Assembly (NCBI GenBank): GCA_009917555.1
Contig: QZDX01000004.1
Location: forward strand, 1-64,000
Reading direction: 5' to 3'
Source of the DNA: a bacterium 1XD21-13
Lineage (GTDB): Bacteria > Bacillota > Clostridia > Lachnospirales > Lachnospiraceae
DNA length: 64,000 nt
In this document: one piece after another, positions 34,062 to 43,117 of the stretch
Layout of the letters: each line of letters opens with the position of its first letter
How positions within the stretch are numbered: position 1 is the first letter of the stretch
Notes under the pieces: model-generated
Seen by the model: the letters and a program-made list of their open reading frames with translations, nothing else
Told to the model about the DNA's origin: nothing
The model's database searches: none
Program-made: the position numbers and the translations under genes

Positions 34062-35264
34062 GTGAATAGAAATCGAAATATATATTTAGCTTTTTTAGCA
34101 TTTAATTATTTTGCGCTTCTGTGCTTTTTTATTCGGGGTCCCATTTTTTCAAATAAACTAGTTAGTTTTTGGGGAATTGTTGTTTGTAGTATTTTCATTT
34201 TTATTCAGAAAAAGATTCGAGTAGATATAAGGGAATTGCTATTAGGGGTAGCTTTCCTGTTTTATACAATATTTACACATAAGAATTTTTCGTGGGGCAT
34301 GGATATTGTGTTGATGCCGCTTGTTTTTGCTATTTTAGGGAAATACATGGCAAATTGCTTTTGGGATAGGAAACAGGCCTCTAAAATAATTTACCTTGCG
34401 TTTAGTTCTGTAGTTGCTGGCTATACATTACATGGATTGTTGAATTCGGTAATCATTTTTCGGGAAGATTTTCAGCTTGGAACTCGCATATGGATAGATG
34501 TATGGGATAGGACTAATTTACCGGCAACACAGCATATTATATATTATTTACCGGTTATGTCAGTGTTTTTCTTGGCAATTTTTTCTTTTAAAAAGTATAT
34601 ATTGTTGGGTATAACCATCGTTTGCTTTAACATATTTTTCCTTTATGTTTCTGTGATAACTATGTCAAGAGCATCTATAGTAATATGGGCACTTGTATTA
34701 AGTGGGGAAGTATTTTTGTGGGGAATTTTGAATTGTAAAAATGTTTATTGGAAGAAATTTATACAGAAAGTACTTCCAGTATGTTTGCTGTGTTTTTTAG
34801 TACTTATAGTAATTGCTTGGTTAATTGTAAAAGATAAAGCTTTATTTTCGTCTTATGATTGGCTTAGCAGAGATGGGGGAATATTAAAGAATATCCGTTT
34901 TAAAGCACAGATAAGTGCAGTAAAACAAATATTGGTTTATCCTTTTGGGGGATATCAAATGGAATTGGCTGGTCTTAACTATGCACACAATGTATGGCTG
35001 GATCTGGCAAATGCGGCTGGAGTAATTCCGTTTGTGGCGCTTGTGGGGTATACAATTTTGTCCTTTTTCGATCTTATTAAGCTCTTAAAGTCGGCTTATG
35101 TGTCCCAGGGGATAAAATATGCAGCGAGTGGCATTTATTTAGCATTTGTTTTGTATTACATGATAGAACCAGCATTAGAAGCAAATATCTTATACCTTAT
35201 TCCGTGGATTTATATTAATGGGATTATTTACGGATTTAACCAAGAAGTTTCCAGGTTTCAATAA
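34062..35264 (+). CDS. Oligosaccharide repeat-unit polymerase (Wzy-like membrane protein)
   Basis: The protein is about 400 residues with ten or more predicted membrane spans. A large central loop is followed by GGYQMELAGLNYAHNVWLD, similar to the NxxH-type motif of O-antigen ligase/polymerase proteins. GTG at 34062 is chosen because GGAGG lies eight bases upstream; the ATG at 34047 overlaps that site. It is next to a flippase, as expected of Wzx/Wzy assembly. Confidence 0.75.
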   Translation: MNRNRNIYLAFLAFNYFALLCFFIRGPIFSNKLVSFWGIVVCSIFIFIQKKIRVDIRELLLGVAFLFYTIFTHKNFSWGMDIVLMPLVFAILGKYMANCFWDRKQASKIIYLAFSSVVAGYTLHGLLNSVIIFREDFQLGTRIWIDVWDRTNLPATQHIIYYLPVMSVFFLAIFSFKKYILLGITIVCFNIFFLYVSVITMSRASIVIWALVLSGEVFLWGILNCKNVYWKKFIQKVLPVCLLCFLVLIVIAWLIVKDKALFSSYDWLSRDGGILKNIRFKAQISAVKQILVYPFGGYQMELAGLNYAHNVWLDLANAAGVIPFVALVGYTILSFFDLIKLLKSAYVSQGIKYAASGIYLAFVLYYMIEPALEANILYLIPWIYINGIIYGFNQEVSRFQ

Positions 35265-35297
35265 TATAGATGAACATTATGAAACATGGAGGAATGT

Positions 35298-36602
35298 ATG
35301 TTAAAAGATTATACCTTAAATATAAAAAATAAATTAGGAGGAAATAAATTTTTTTCCAATACTATATGGATAGTAGGGGGGAGAATATTTCAATTACTTT
35401 TAAGCCTTATTGTAGGCAGAATTACTGCACAGTATTTAGGGCCTTCAAATTATGGAATTATAGAATACACATCTTCTTATGTGGCTTTTTTTACAGCTAT
35501 CTGTACTTTGGGATTTACTAATACGGTAGTAAAAGAGCTTATGGACAGGCCGGGTAAGCAGGGAGATACGCTTGGGACAATGATGATTTTTCGCATATGT
35601 TCAAGTCTTATATCCTCTGTAATGCTGGTCTGTCTGATTTATGTTATCGATAAAGGTGATTGGATAATTGTATGTGTAGGTTTTTTACAGAGTTTAACTT
35701 TGGTTTTCCAGTCATTTGACATTATTTCATATTGGTATCAGTCTAATCTTGAGTCAAAAGTCAGTGTTAAAATACAGACATATGCTTATTTAATCATGGC
35801 TTTTTATAAAATTGTTATTTTAATATTGCAGAAAGATGTCATATGGTTTGCTTTTACTACAGCATTGGAAAATTTAGCTATTGCTATATTATTGCTAATT
35901 TCATATCATTTGCGGAAGGGACAGAAGCTGACAGTTTCTTTTCAACATGGGAAGGCTATGCTGAGACGTAGCTATCAGTTTATTTTGTCTGGCTTGATTA
36001 GTACTGTTTACTCTCAAATGGATAAAATTATGTTAAAACAAATGCTGAATGAAGCGATTGTTGGTCTTTACTCTGCGGCAATGAACATATCTAGTATATG
36101 GAATTTTGTTTTGCTGGCATTGATAAATTCTGCTCAGCCCGTAATTATTGCAAGTAAAGAAAAGGACAAAGCATTATATATTAAACAACTAAAGCGGTTG
36201 TATGCAGCTATTATATGGATTGGAATTATTGTTACAAGTGGAATTTGTGTGTTTGCAAAGCAGTTGATATGGATTCTCTATGGTACACGCTATCTGGATG
36301 CGGCAAATACTCTTAAAATATCGTCGTGGTATACAATTTTTGCTATGCTGGGTACGGCAAGAGGAATTTGGATAGTCTGTGAAGGTAAAGCAAAATATGT
36401 AAAATATTATTTTGCAATGGGAGCTTTTGTCAATATTATACTGAATTATTTATTGATTCCATATATGGGCTCAGAAGGAGCAGCATTGGCTACTCTGGTG
36501 ACGCAGGTGATTACTGCCATTATTGCACCGTTGTGTTTTAAAGAGACTAGGATACATACACGGTATGTGCTTGAAGCATTTTTTCTAAAAGGAATTCGCT
36601 AG
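35298..36602 (+). CDS. Oligosaccharide flippase (Wzx-like, MATE/MOP superfamily)
   Basis: The protein is about 434 residues with twelve or more hydrophobic segments. NTIWIVGGRIFQLLLSLIVG and AQYLGPSNYGIIEYTSS near the N-terminus are the standard opening of polysaccharide transporters. It should flip undecaprenyl-linked repeat units outward for Wzy. ATG 35298 follows GGAGGAA. This locus also has an ABC exporter, so two export modes coexist. Confidence 0.85.
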   Translation: MLKDYTLNIKNKLGGNKFFSNTIWIVGGRIFQLLLSLIVGRITAQYLGPSNYGIIEYTSSYVAFFTAICTLGFTNTVVKELMDRPGKQGDTLGTMMIFRICSSLISSVMLVCLIYVIDKGDWIIVCVGFLQSLTLVFQSFDIISYWYQSNLESKVSVKIQTYAYLIMAFYKIVILILQKDVIWFAFTTALENLAIAILLLISYHLRKGQKLTVSFQHGKAMLRRSYQFILSGLISTVYSQMDKIMLKQMLNEAIVGLYSAAMNISSIWNFVLLALINSAQPVIIASKEKDKALYIKQLKRLYAAIIWIGIIVTSGICVFAKQLIWILYGTRYLDAANTLKISSWYTIFAMLGTARGIWIVCEGKAKYVKYYFAMGAFVNIILNYLLIPYMGSEGAALATLVTQVITAIIAPLCFKETRIHTRYVLEAFFLKGIR

Positions 36603-36621
36603 GGGGTATCAAAAAGAACAA

Positions 36622-37212
36622 ATGAAAATAAAGTCAATTCTTAAGAAATTTATAAACAGCCCAAATACTTTTTTACAATATTGTTATAATATGCTTCAAA
36701 TAAAACGATATCATGTTCAATATGATCGCTCTTTGAGGATCCGTGGAAGAGTCTATATATCTGGAACAGGAATTTGTTTAGGGAAGAATGTACAAATTAA
36801 TAGCAATTATAAGGCGAACCCAATTGGAGGAGATGGACGTACAATATTGCGGACGAATGGGGATGGCATTATAGTGATCGGAGAGAATACTGGAATTTCC
36901 AATTCTACGATAGTGGCGTATCGCTCTGTTATAATAGGAAAAAATGTGTTGATTGGTGGTTCTTGTAAAATATATGATACGGATTTTCATTCTTTAAAGT
37001 TAAGCGATAGACTGGAGCATCCATTAGAAAATATATGTTCTAAAGAGATTGTGATAGAGGATGGGGTTTTTTTGGGAGCGTACTGTATCGTACTAAAGGG
37101 AGTGACAATTGGGAAAAATAGTGTTATAGGTGCTGGCTCTGTAGTGACGAAGACGATCCCTGGAGGCGAGATCTGGGCAGGTAATCCGGCCAAATTTATA
37201 AAAAAAGTATAA
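36622..37212 (+). CDS. Hexapeptide-repeat acyltransferase
   Basis: The 196-residue protein has left-handed beta-helix repeats, for example IVIGENTGISNSTIVAYRSV, IGKNVLIGGSCKI and VFLGAYCIVLKGVTIGKNSV. The terminal IGAGSVVTKTIPGGEIWAGN and PAKFIKKV are typical of sugar O-acetyltransferases. It probably acetylates a hydroxyl of the repeat unit using acetyl-CoA. Confidence 0.85.
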   Translation: MKIKSILKKFINSPNTFLQYCYNMLQIKRYHVQYDRSLRIRGRVYISGTGICLGKNVQINSNYKANPIGGDGRTILRTNGDGIIVIGENTGISNSTIVAYRSVIIGKNVLIGGSCKIYDTDFHSLKLSDRLEHPLENICSKEIVIEDGVFLGAYCIVLKGVTIGKNSVIGAGSVVTKTIPGGEIWAGNPAKFIKKV

Positions 37213-37275
37213 TCAAAAAACTTTTTGATAGAAAATTGGTATAGAGTTATTGGATAAAAAGAGAGGAGCAAAGAG

Positions 37276-38514
37276 ATGAAAATAGCAGTCGCAGGCACCG
37301 GGTATGTTGGCTTGTCTAATGCAGTATTATTGGCACAGCATAATCAAGTATGGGCAGTGGATATAGTTCCAGAGCGGGTAGAAATGATTTGTAATAAAAA
37401 ATCTCCGATTGTTGACAAAGAAATTGAGGAGTATTTGTTGGAAAAGAAATTAAACCTTCAGGCGACTATAGATGCCTCTAAAGCATATGCACAGGCAGAT
37501 TTTGTTGTTATTGCTACACCTACAAATTATGATTCGAAAAAAAATTATTTTGATACATCCTCTGTAGAGGCTGTTATTGAGCTTGTATTACAGGTCAATC
37601 CTGCGGCAATAATGGTAATTAAATCTACGGTTCCAGTTGGTTATACGAAATCAATCAGAGAAAGATATCAGTCGGAGAATATTTTGTTTTCTCCGGAATT
37701 TTTGCGAGAGGGGAGGGCATTATATGATAATTTGCATCCTTCTAGAATTATTGTGGGGACTGATTTGCAGAACCCATGGCTTGTGGAAAAGGCGCATGAG
37801 TTTGCAGCTATGTTGAAAGAAGGAGCTATTAAAAGCAAGATTGACGTGCTATTTACTGAATTTACAGAAGCTGAAGCAGTTAAACTTTTTGCTAATACAT
37901 TTTTGGCTTTAAGGGTTGCTTTTTTTAATGAGCTGGACACGTATGCAGAAGTCAGGGGATTAAATACAAAGCAGATTATTGAGGGAGTTTGTTTAGATTC
38001 TAGAATTGGAGATTATTATAATAATCCTTCTTTTGGCTATGGAGGATACTGCCTTCCTAAAGATACGAAGCAGCTTTTAGCCAATTATAAGGATGTTCCT
38101 GAAAACTTGATAGAGGCTATTGTTGAGGCTAATAAAACAAGAAAAGATTTTATTGCGGATCGCGTTCTTGCTATGGCAGGTTATTATGGCTATGGAGAGG
38201 ATAATGAATTTGACAGCACAAAAGAAAAAAGTGTTACAATTGGTGTATATAGACTGACGATGAAATTCAATAGTGATAATTTTCGCCAAAGCAGCATACA
38301 GGGAATTATGAAACGTATAAAAGCAAAAGGGGCTGCGGTTCTTATTTATGAGCCATCTCTTGAGGAAGGCAGTACATTTTTTGGAAGTAAAGTGACTGGT
38401 GATTTACAAAGGTTCAAGGTTTCTTGCAATGCGATTATTGCGAATAGGTATGACGAGGCTTTGAATGATGTGAGAGAAAAGGTTTATACGAGAGATATTT
38501 TTATGAGAGATTAA
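37276..38514 (+). CDS. ugd: UDP-glucose 6-dehydrogenase
   Basis: The 412-residue protein has GTGYVG (7-12) for NAD binding, KSTVPVGYT (116-124), [13 protein letters not shown] and the catalytic cysteine in [11 protein letters not shown] (C259). It oxidises UDP-glucose to UDP-glucuronate, so the glycan should contain glucuronic acid or a derivative. A GAGAGGAG site precedes the ATG. The length fits the compact bacterial form. Confidence 0.93.
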   Translation: MKIAVAGTGYVGLSNAVLLAQHNQVWAVDIVPERVEMICNKKSPIVDKEIEEYLLEKKLNLQATIDASKAYAQADFVVIATPTNYDSKKNYFDTSSVEAVIELVLQVNPAAIMVIKSTVPVGYTKSIRERYQSENILFSPEFLREGRALYDNLHPSRIIVGTDLQNPWLVEKAHEFAAMLKEGAIKSKIDVLFTEFTEAEAVKLFANTFLALRVAFFNELDTYAEVRGLNTKQIIEGVCLDSRIGDYYNNPSFGYGGYCLPKDTKQLLANYKDVPENLIEAIVEANKTRKDFIADRVLAMAGYYGYGEDNEFDSTKEKSVTIGVYRLTMKFNSDNFRQSSIQGIMKRIKAKGAAVLIYEPSLEEGSTFFGSKVTGDLQRFKVSCNAIIANRYDEALNDVREKVYTRDIFMRD

Positions 38515-38560
38515 AAGGGAAAAAGCTGTTGCATGGTGGGACATGAAAGGATAATTTTAT

Positions 38561-39601
38561 ATGAAAATAGATGAGCATGTGCTTAACTTTTGTACGTTGT
38601 TTGACAGTTATTATTTGGATAAGGGACTAGCACTATATCTTTCTTTGAAAAAAGTGTGTGATAATTTTCGTTTGTATGTTTTTTGCTTTGACGATGTAGC
38701 GTTTCAGATTTTATCAGAAAAAAAGTATGAACATATGGTGGTACTGCATCATTCTGTTTTTGAGACAGAACAATTACTTGCTCTGAAAGCAGAACGTTCA
38801 AAAGCAGAGTATTGTTGGACTTGTACCCCTGTAATTATCGAATATGTGTTAGAACATTATCCAGTCGACGATTGTACCTATTTGGATTCAGATCTTTATT
38901 TTTATGCAGATCCTCAACTATTGTTTGATGAGATAGAAGGCCATAAAGCAGATGTAGTGATTGTTCCACATCGTTTTAAAGATAATAAAAACGGGAGACA
39001 GATGGAGGAACGAAATGGGAAATATTGTGTTCAGTTTAACTATTTCAGGAAAAGCGAAAATGCCCGAAGGGTTTTGATGTGGTGGAAAGAAAAATGCCTT
39101 GAGTGGTGTTATGATATTCCAGAGTCAAACAGAATGGGGGATCAGAAGTATCTGAACAATTGGATACGAGACTTTAAGGGGGTGTGGGAGCTTAAGCATT
39201 TGGGAGGAGGAGTGGCTCCTTGGAACTTGGAACAGTATCGATTTTGTCAATCAGAGGATGAGCATTTAATAATGCAGGATGCGAAAGGGGAAAGATTTAC
39301 TCTGGTTTTTTATCATTTTCAAAATGTGCGTTATCTTCTTGGAAACAAGGTAAATATTAAATCACAGACAAAAGATAAGAAGTTAAAATACAGAATTTAC
39401 ATTCCATATTTGCGGGAAATAGAACAGATTAGAGAAAAGTTAATAAAAGATTACGGTTTATCGTTTGAGCCTAAAAAGCTTCAGCGTTCCAGCAATATAA
39501 TAGTAGGATTTTTGCAGAGACATTTTGCGGCGTACAAGATTAGGACTTTTTCAGATATTGTAGAACTGAAAAATTTAGAAAAATATGAGAAAATACTTTG
39601 A
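38561..39601 (+). CDS. GT8-like glycosyltransferase
   Basis: The 346-residue protein has NFCTLFDSYYLDKGLALYLS near the start and a metal-binding DSD in TYLDSDLYFYADP (109-111). Later GDQKYLNNW and GVAPWNLEQY resemble GT8-type acceptor loops. It is close to proteins often labelled glycosyl transferase family 8 or just hypothetical. It ends where the GT4-WecG fusion begins. Confidence 0.7.
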   Translation: MKIDEHVLNFCTLFDSYYLDKGLALYLSLKKVCDNFRLYVFCFDDVAFQILSEKKYEHMVVLHHSVFETEQLLALKAERSKAEYCWTCTPVIIEYVLEHYPVDDCTYLDSDLYFYADPQLLFDEIEGHKADVVIVPHRFKDNKNGRQMEERNGKYCVQFNYFRKSENARRVLMWWKEKCLEWCYDIPESNRMGDQKYLNNWIRDFKGVWELKHLGGGVAPWNLEQYRFCQSEDEHLIMQDAKGERFTLVFYHFQNVRYLLGNKVNIKSQTKDKKLKYRIYIPYLREIEQIREKLIKDYGLSFEPKKLQRSSNIIVGFLQRHFAAYKIRTFSDIVELKNLEKYEKIL

Positions 39602-39624
39602 AATATAGAAGCGAGGTGCACAGT

Positions 39625-41499
39625 TTGGAAAATTGGGCAATTCTGGAATTGTATTGTGGAGAATCTGGGAAACTTGGATACTATAACAGTCAAGAGCTGG
39701 GACTGGCACGGGCACTCCGGAGAAGGGAGATTTACCCGACAATTGTTTATCCGGTAAAGGGATTAAGAATTATTAAAGAACAAAAAACAGCTGAGGGGAT
39801 TGTTATTTTGCATGTTCCCTGTAAGACAGTAGGTGTTCATGCTATTTATAACCTGGAATTTTTGCTGGAAAGAAAAATTAATGTGGTACATTTGGACAGT
39901 GACAATCAGATGTTTGCACCTGGTGTAATGAACTTTTGTAGAAGACATCATATTTTTTTCTATAATTATGTAGGAACTATATATAGTAATACGGAAAATC
40001 TTGTAAAAAAATGTTTAATGAAATATATATCAGATAGAAATATTCGATGCTTTCAGAAGAGTCCTGTTTTAGTAAAGACTGAAGCGGTCAAAAGATGCTT
40101 AGAAAAGCAGGACGTAAAAAGAATTGAGGTTATTCCAGTAGGATTAGATACTACACACATAGAAAAGGACAGTAGGGATAAAAAAAACATATGTAAAGAA
40201 CTGGGATTTCCAGAAAATAAACTAATACTGTTATTTGTGGGGAGATTGGAAGAATATAAGCGTCCATTTGCGGCTATTGAACTGCTGAAAAATTTAGGAG
40301 AAGCATATTATCTTGTAATGATTGGAAACGGAAGCCTGAAGGAAGAACTCAAAAATAAGATTCTCAGAGAGAAGCTTGAGAATCAGGTTGCTTGTTTTGA
40401 GAAAATTCCCAATACTTCTATGTACCAATATTATAAAGCATGTGATTATTATATTAATTTTAATGTACATGAAATATTTGGAATGAGTATTTTAGAAGCT
40501 ATGTACCAGAGATGTGTAGTGGTAGCCAGAAGAGCACCAGGTCCGGAGGAAATAATAGAAGATGGTATTTCAGGGTATTTATGTTCTACAGATGAAAAAA
40601 TGCGAGAAGCGATTCTAACAGATAGAGATGCAGATATGGGGGAACAGGCAGAAAAGAGAATTCTTTCTTCGTTTACATGGGAACAAAGCGCAGAAAAAAT
40701 CTTACAGTTTGTAAATAGCAGAAGAGGAAAAAATCGGCCATATAAAAGAAAGGTTGATAAGTTGGAAATACCTGTATGCAACATTTTAGGAGTAAATATT
40801 GCGGCAGTAAACATGAAGTGGCTGGTAAACTATTTAGTCCAAAATGTAAAAGTATTATCAGGCGATTATATTACAGTTGCAAATGTGCATACAACAGTTA
40901 TGGCCTATGAAAACCCAGTGTATTGCCAGATTCAAAATGGAGGAATTATGGCAATACCAGACGGCGGCCCATTAAGTTCAATAGGTCGAAAACGTGGTTT
41001 TGAAAATATGTGTCGAAGTACGGGGCCTGATTTAATGGGAGAGATTTTTCAAATTTCTTCTAAGACTGGATATTTACACTATTTTTATGGGGCTACAGAA
41101 GAAACATTGGAAATACTTCGCATGAAATTGGAGAAAACATATCCAGAGCTTAAAATTGCAGGTATGTATGCTCCACCTTTTCGCCCTATGACGAAAGAAG
41201 AGGATAATAAGATAATAGAAGTAATTAATGAAGCTGCTCCTGACTTTGTATGGATTGGCTTAGGTGCTCCCAAGCAGGAAATGTGGATGGGCGAACATCA
41301 AGGAAAGGTTTCAGGATTGATGATTGGAGTGGGAGCCGGATTTGATTACTTTGCAGGAAATATTAAGAGAGCACCTTCATGGATGCAAAAGCATAATTTG
41401 GAATGGCTGTATCGGCTCTGCCAAGAGCCAAGGAGGCTGTTTAAGCGGTATCTGATTACGAATACAAAATTTCTGTGGTTGACAGCAAGGGGAAAATGA
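39625..41499 (+). CDS. GT4-WecG/TagA (GT26) fusion glycosyltransferase
   Basis: The protein is about 624 residues. The N-terminal GT4 half (to about 380) has LILLFVGRLEEYKRPFAAIE and NFNVHEIFGMSILEAMYQRC. The C-terminal WecG/TagA/CpsF half (about 390-620) has ITVANVHTTVMAYENP, AIPDGGPLSSIGRKRG, FVWIGLGAPKQEMWMG and GVGAGFDYFAG. WecG/TagA enzymes add ManNAc or ManNAcA to lipid-linked GlcNAc, and the upstream UDP-GlcNAc 2-epimerase could supply ManNAc. TTG 39625 has GAGGTG eight bases upstream; TTG 39598, overlapping the previous stop, is the alternative. It is the last + gene of this block. Confidence 0.88.
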   Translation: MENWAILELYCGESGKLGYYNSQELGLARALRRREIYPTIVYPVKGLRIIKEQKTAEGIVILHVPCKTVGVHAIYNLEFLLERKINVVHLDSDNQMFAPGVMNFCRRHHIFFYNYVGTIYSNTENLVKKCLMKYISDRNIRCFQKSPVLVKTEAVKRCLEKQDVKRIEVIPVGLDTTHIEKDSRDKKNICKELGFPENKLILLFVGRLEEYKRPFAAIELLKNLGEAYYLVMIGNGSLKEELKNKILREKLENQVACFEKIPNTSMYQYYKACDYYINFNVHEIFGMSILEAMYQRCVVVARRAPGPEEIIEDGISGYLCSTDEKMREAILTDRDADMGEQAEKRILSSFTWEQSAEKILQFVNSRRGKNRPYKRKVDKLEIPVCNILGVNIAAVNMKWLVNYLVQNVKVLSGDYITVANVHTTVMAYENPVYCQIQNGGIMAIPDGGPLSSIGRKRGFENMCRSTGPDLMGEIFQISSKTGYLHYFYGATEETLEILRMKLEKTYPELKIAGMYAPPFRPMTKEEDNKIIEVINEAAPDFVWIGLGAPKQEMWMGEHQGKVSGLMIGVGAGFDYFAGNIKRAPSWMQKHNLEWLYRLCQEPRRLFKRYLITNTKFLWLTARGK

Positions 41500-41512
41500 A
41501 TGTGTATAAAAA

Positions 41513-41531
41513 GGGCGCGTTCACCGCGCCC
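41513..41531 (-). terminator. Terminator overlapping the minus-strand stop codon
   Basis: GGGCGCG (41513-41519) and CGCGCCC (41525-41531) form a seven-pair GC stem. On the minus strand it is followed by CTTTTTATA, a good rho-independent terminator. The stop codon of the minus gene (41521-41523) is inside the loop. On the + strand the tail is only CCTTCTTC, so it is at best a weak terminator for the long operon. Confidence 0.8.
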
Positions 41532-42942
41532 CCTTCTTCATCACCACCACCCAAACCGTCATTAACAAAATCCGAATATCCGAACTCAACGACCAATGAT
41601 CAATATATTCCAAATCCAGTCTCACAACCTCCTTAAAATCCGTAATATCACTCCGCCCACTAACCTGCCACAGTCCAGTGAGCCCAGGCTTAATACTAAG
41701 CCTTCTACGAAAATAAAGCTCATACTGATTAAACTCATCCACCGTAGGCGGCCTGGTTCCCACCAAACTCATATTCCCAATCAAAATATTATAAAACTGT
41801 GGCAGCTCATCCAAACTGGTCTTTCGCAAAAAAGCTCCCACCTTCGTAATTCGGGGGTCGTGCTCCACCTTAAACATAGGCCCATCCATCTCATTCTGTG
41901 CCATGAGCTCTTTCTTCCGTTCTTCTGCATCCACGTACATGGAACGAAATTTATAAAGCTTAAAATAACGTCCGTTTTTCCCGACTCGTTTCTGGGAAAA
42001 AAACACCGGCCCCCTGGAATCCAGCTTAATAGCCAAAGCAATAAAGGGGGTCAAAACTATTGTAATGGCAAGTCCTGCCAAGGCCCCCAGAATATCCATG
42101 ATACGTTTCACAAATAACCGTCGGTAATCAAAGGTGCTGGCCTCATAGGAGAGTACTGTGAAACCGGCAAATATCTCAGTGGTTTTGTGAGCAATGACAT
42201 TATTAAAATAATCAATATTTACATGGACCGTAATGCCCATGCTCTCAAATTTAATAATTAGTTCTTCCACATTCTCTTTGGAATAATCTGGAAGATGGAT
42301 AAATACCTCGTCCACAACCTTAGTCTTGAATTGCTCAAATAGATCGTTTCTGTCGGCGATAACGGGAATTCCCTGTACTACACTGCCACTGGCATCCTTG
42401 TCCATTATAGCCATGCCTGTGATTTCAAAGCTCCATTCCTCTGAGCTGGTAAGCTTTTTGGCGACTTCATCTGCATAGGCTGAAGTGGTGATAAGAAATA
42501 CCTTATTGCTGCCGGAGCTTGTCCGATAAACGGATGTAAAATATTTTTTTAAAAGTAAATGCCCCAGATAGGTGAGCAAAATATTGTAGCAGAAGAAGTA
42601 TCCAAACATAAGACGGGAAAAGTCCTCTGCTAATTTTGTAATGTAGAGAAAAAAACTTAAAAAGAAAATCAAAACAAGATTATATTTAAATACGGCTACC
42701 AGCTCAATATAATAGCCGCGTTTAAAGATATTAACATTCCAATCAAACAAATAGTAGGACAATAGATGAAAGAAAAGTATACATGCGATTACCGTAATAT
42801 AGCTTTTGGAAAAGGCATGAAAGCTGACATCTGCACCACGAGTCAATACTCCAAGCATAAAAGACAATATAATGCAAAGACACTCCACTGCAAGAATGGT
42901 ATAATTTTGAATCAGCCGTTGCTTTTGACTTATATTAGACAT
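41521..42942 (-). CDS. Polyprenyl glycosylphosphotransferase (WbaP/WcaJ/CpsE type)
   Basis: The protein is about 473 residues. Four to five N-terminal membrane spans and a CoA-binding-like middle domain (VFLITTSAYADEVAKKL) are followed by the catalytic C-terminus with KLYKFRSM, KTSLDELPQ, GTRPPTVDEF and KPGLTGLWQVSGRSDI. It starts a glycan on undecaprenyl phosphate, usually with glucose- or galactose-1-phosphate. The ATG at 42942 is chosen because GAGG lies before it; ATG 42957 overlaps that site. It is a second initiating enzyme, separate from the small one at 3774, and is transcribed toward the main operon from its own promoter. Confidence 0.92.
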   Translation of the reverse strand: MSNISQKQRLIQNYTILAVECLCIILSFMLGVLTRGADVSFHAFSKSYITVIACILFFHLLSYYLFDWNVNIFKRGYYIELVAVFKYNLVLIFFLSFFLYITKLAEDFSRLMFGYFFCYNILLTYLGHLLLKKYFTSVYRTSSGSNKVFLITTSAYADEVAKKLTSSEEWSFEITGMAIMDKDASGSVVQGIPVIADRNDLFEQFKTKVVDEVFIHLPDYSKENVEELIIKFESMGITVHVNIDYFNNVIAHKTTEIFAGFTVLSYEASTFDYRRLFVKRIMDILGALAGLAITIVLTPFIALAIKLDSRGPVFFSQKRVGKNGRYFKLYKFRSMYVDAEERKKELMAQNEMDGPMFKVEHDPRITKVGAFLRKTSLDELPQFYNILIGNMSLVGTRPPTVDEFNQYELYFRRRLSIKPGLTGLWQVSGRSDITDFKEVVRLDLEYIDHWSLSSDIRILLMTVWVVVMKKGAR

Positions 42943-43035
42943 AGGTGTATACCTCATTACTTGTTTTATAAAAAGTTGTTTGGATTAATATAATGCTTCA
43001 AAGATACCATCATAGAGATATTTCTGCTAAACTAT

Positions 43036-43064
43036 ATCATAAAAGAATTGGGATTGCTTGTCAA
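43036..43064 (-). promoter_or_regulatory. Promoter of the WbaP-type gene
   Basis: On the minus strand a perfect TTGACA (43064-43059) and TATGAT (43041-43036) are spaced by 17 bases. Its -35 overlaps that of the divergent + promoter, so the two should compete for RNA polymerase. Confidence 0.8.
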
Positions 43065-43087
43065 ATGCTAAGTAGTTGGTATATAAT
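43058..43087 (+). promoter_or_regulatory. Divergent promoter of the membrane-protein operon
   Basis: TTGTCA (43058-43063) and TATAAT (43082-43087) are spaced by 18 bases, leading to the gene at 43118. The -35 hexamer shares five bases with the opposite promoter's TTGACA. Confidence 0.7.
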
Positions 43088-43117
43088 AAAACGATAAGAC
43101 AAAGGAGCGATCTTCCT

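Noticed and set aside
37211-37228. ATCAAAAA/TTTTTGAT hairpin after the acyltransferase gene as a terminator
   Set aside because: The stem is all weak A-T pairs with a two-base loop, and the operon continues with a well-spaced gene, so termination here is doubtful.
41596-42117. 173-codon + frame opposite the WbaP-type gene
   Set aside because: It is antisense to the conserved catalytic domain and has low-complexity composition.
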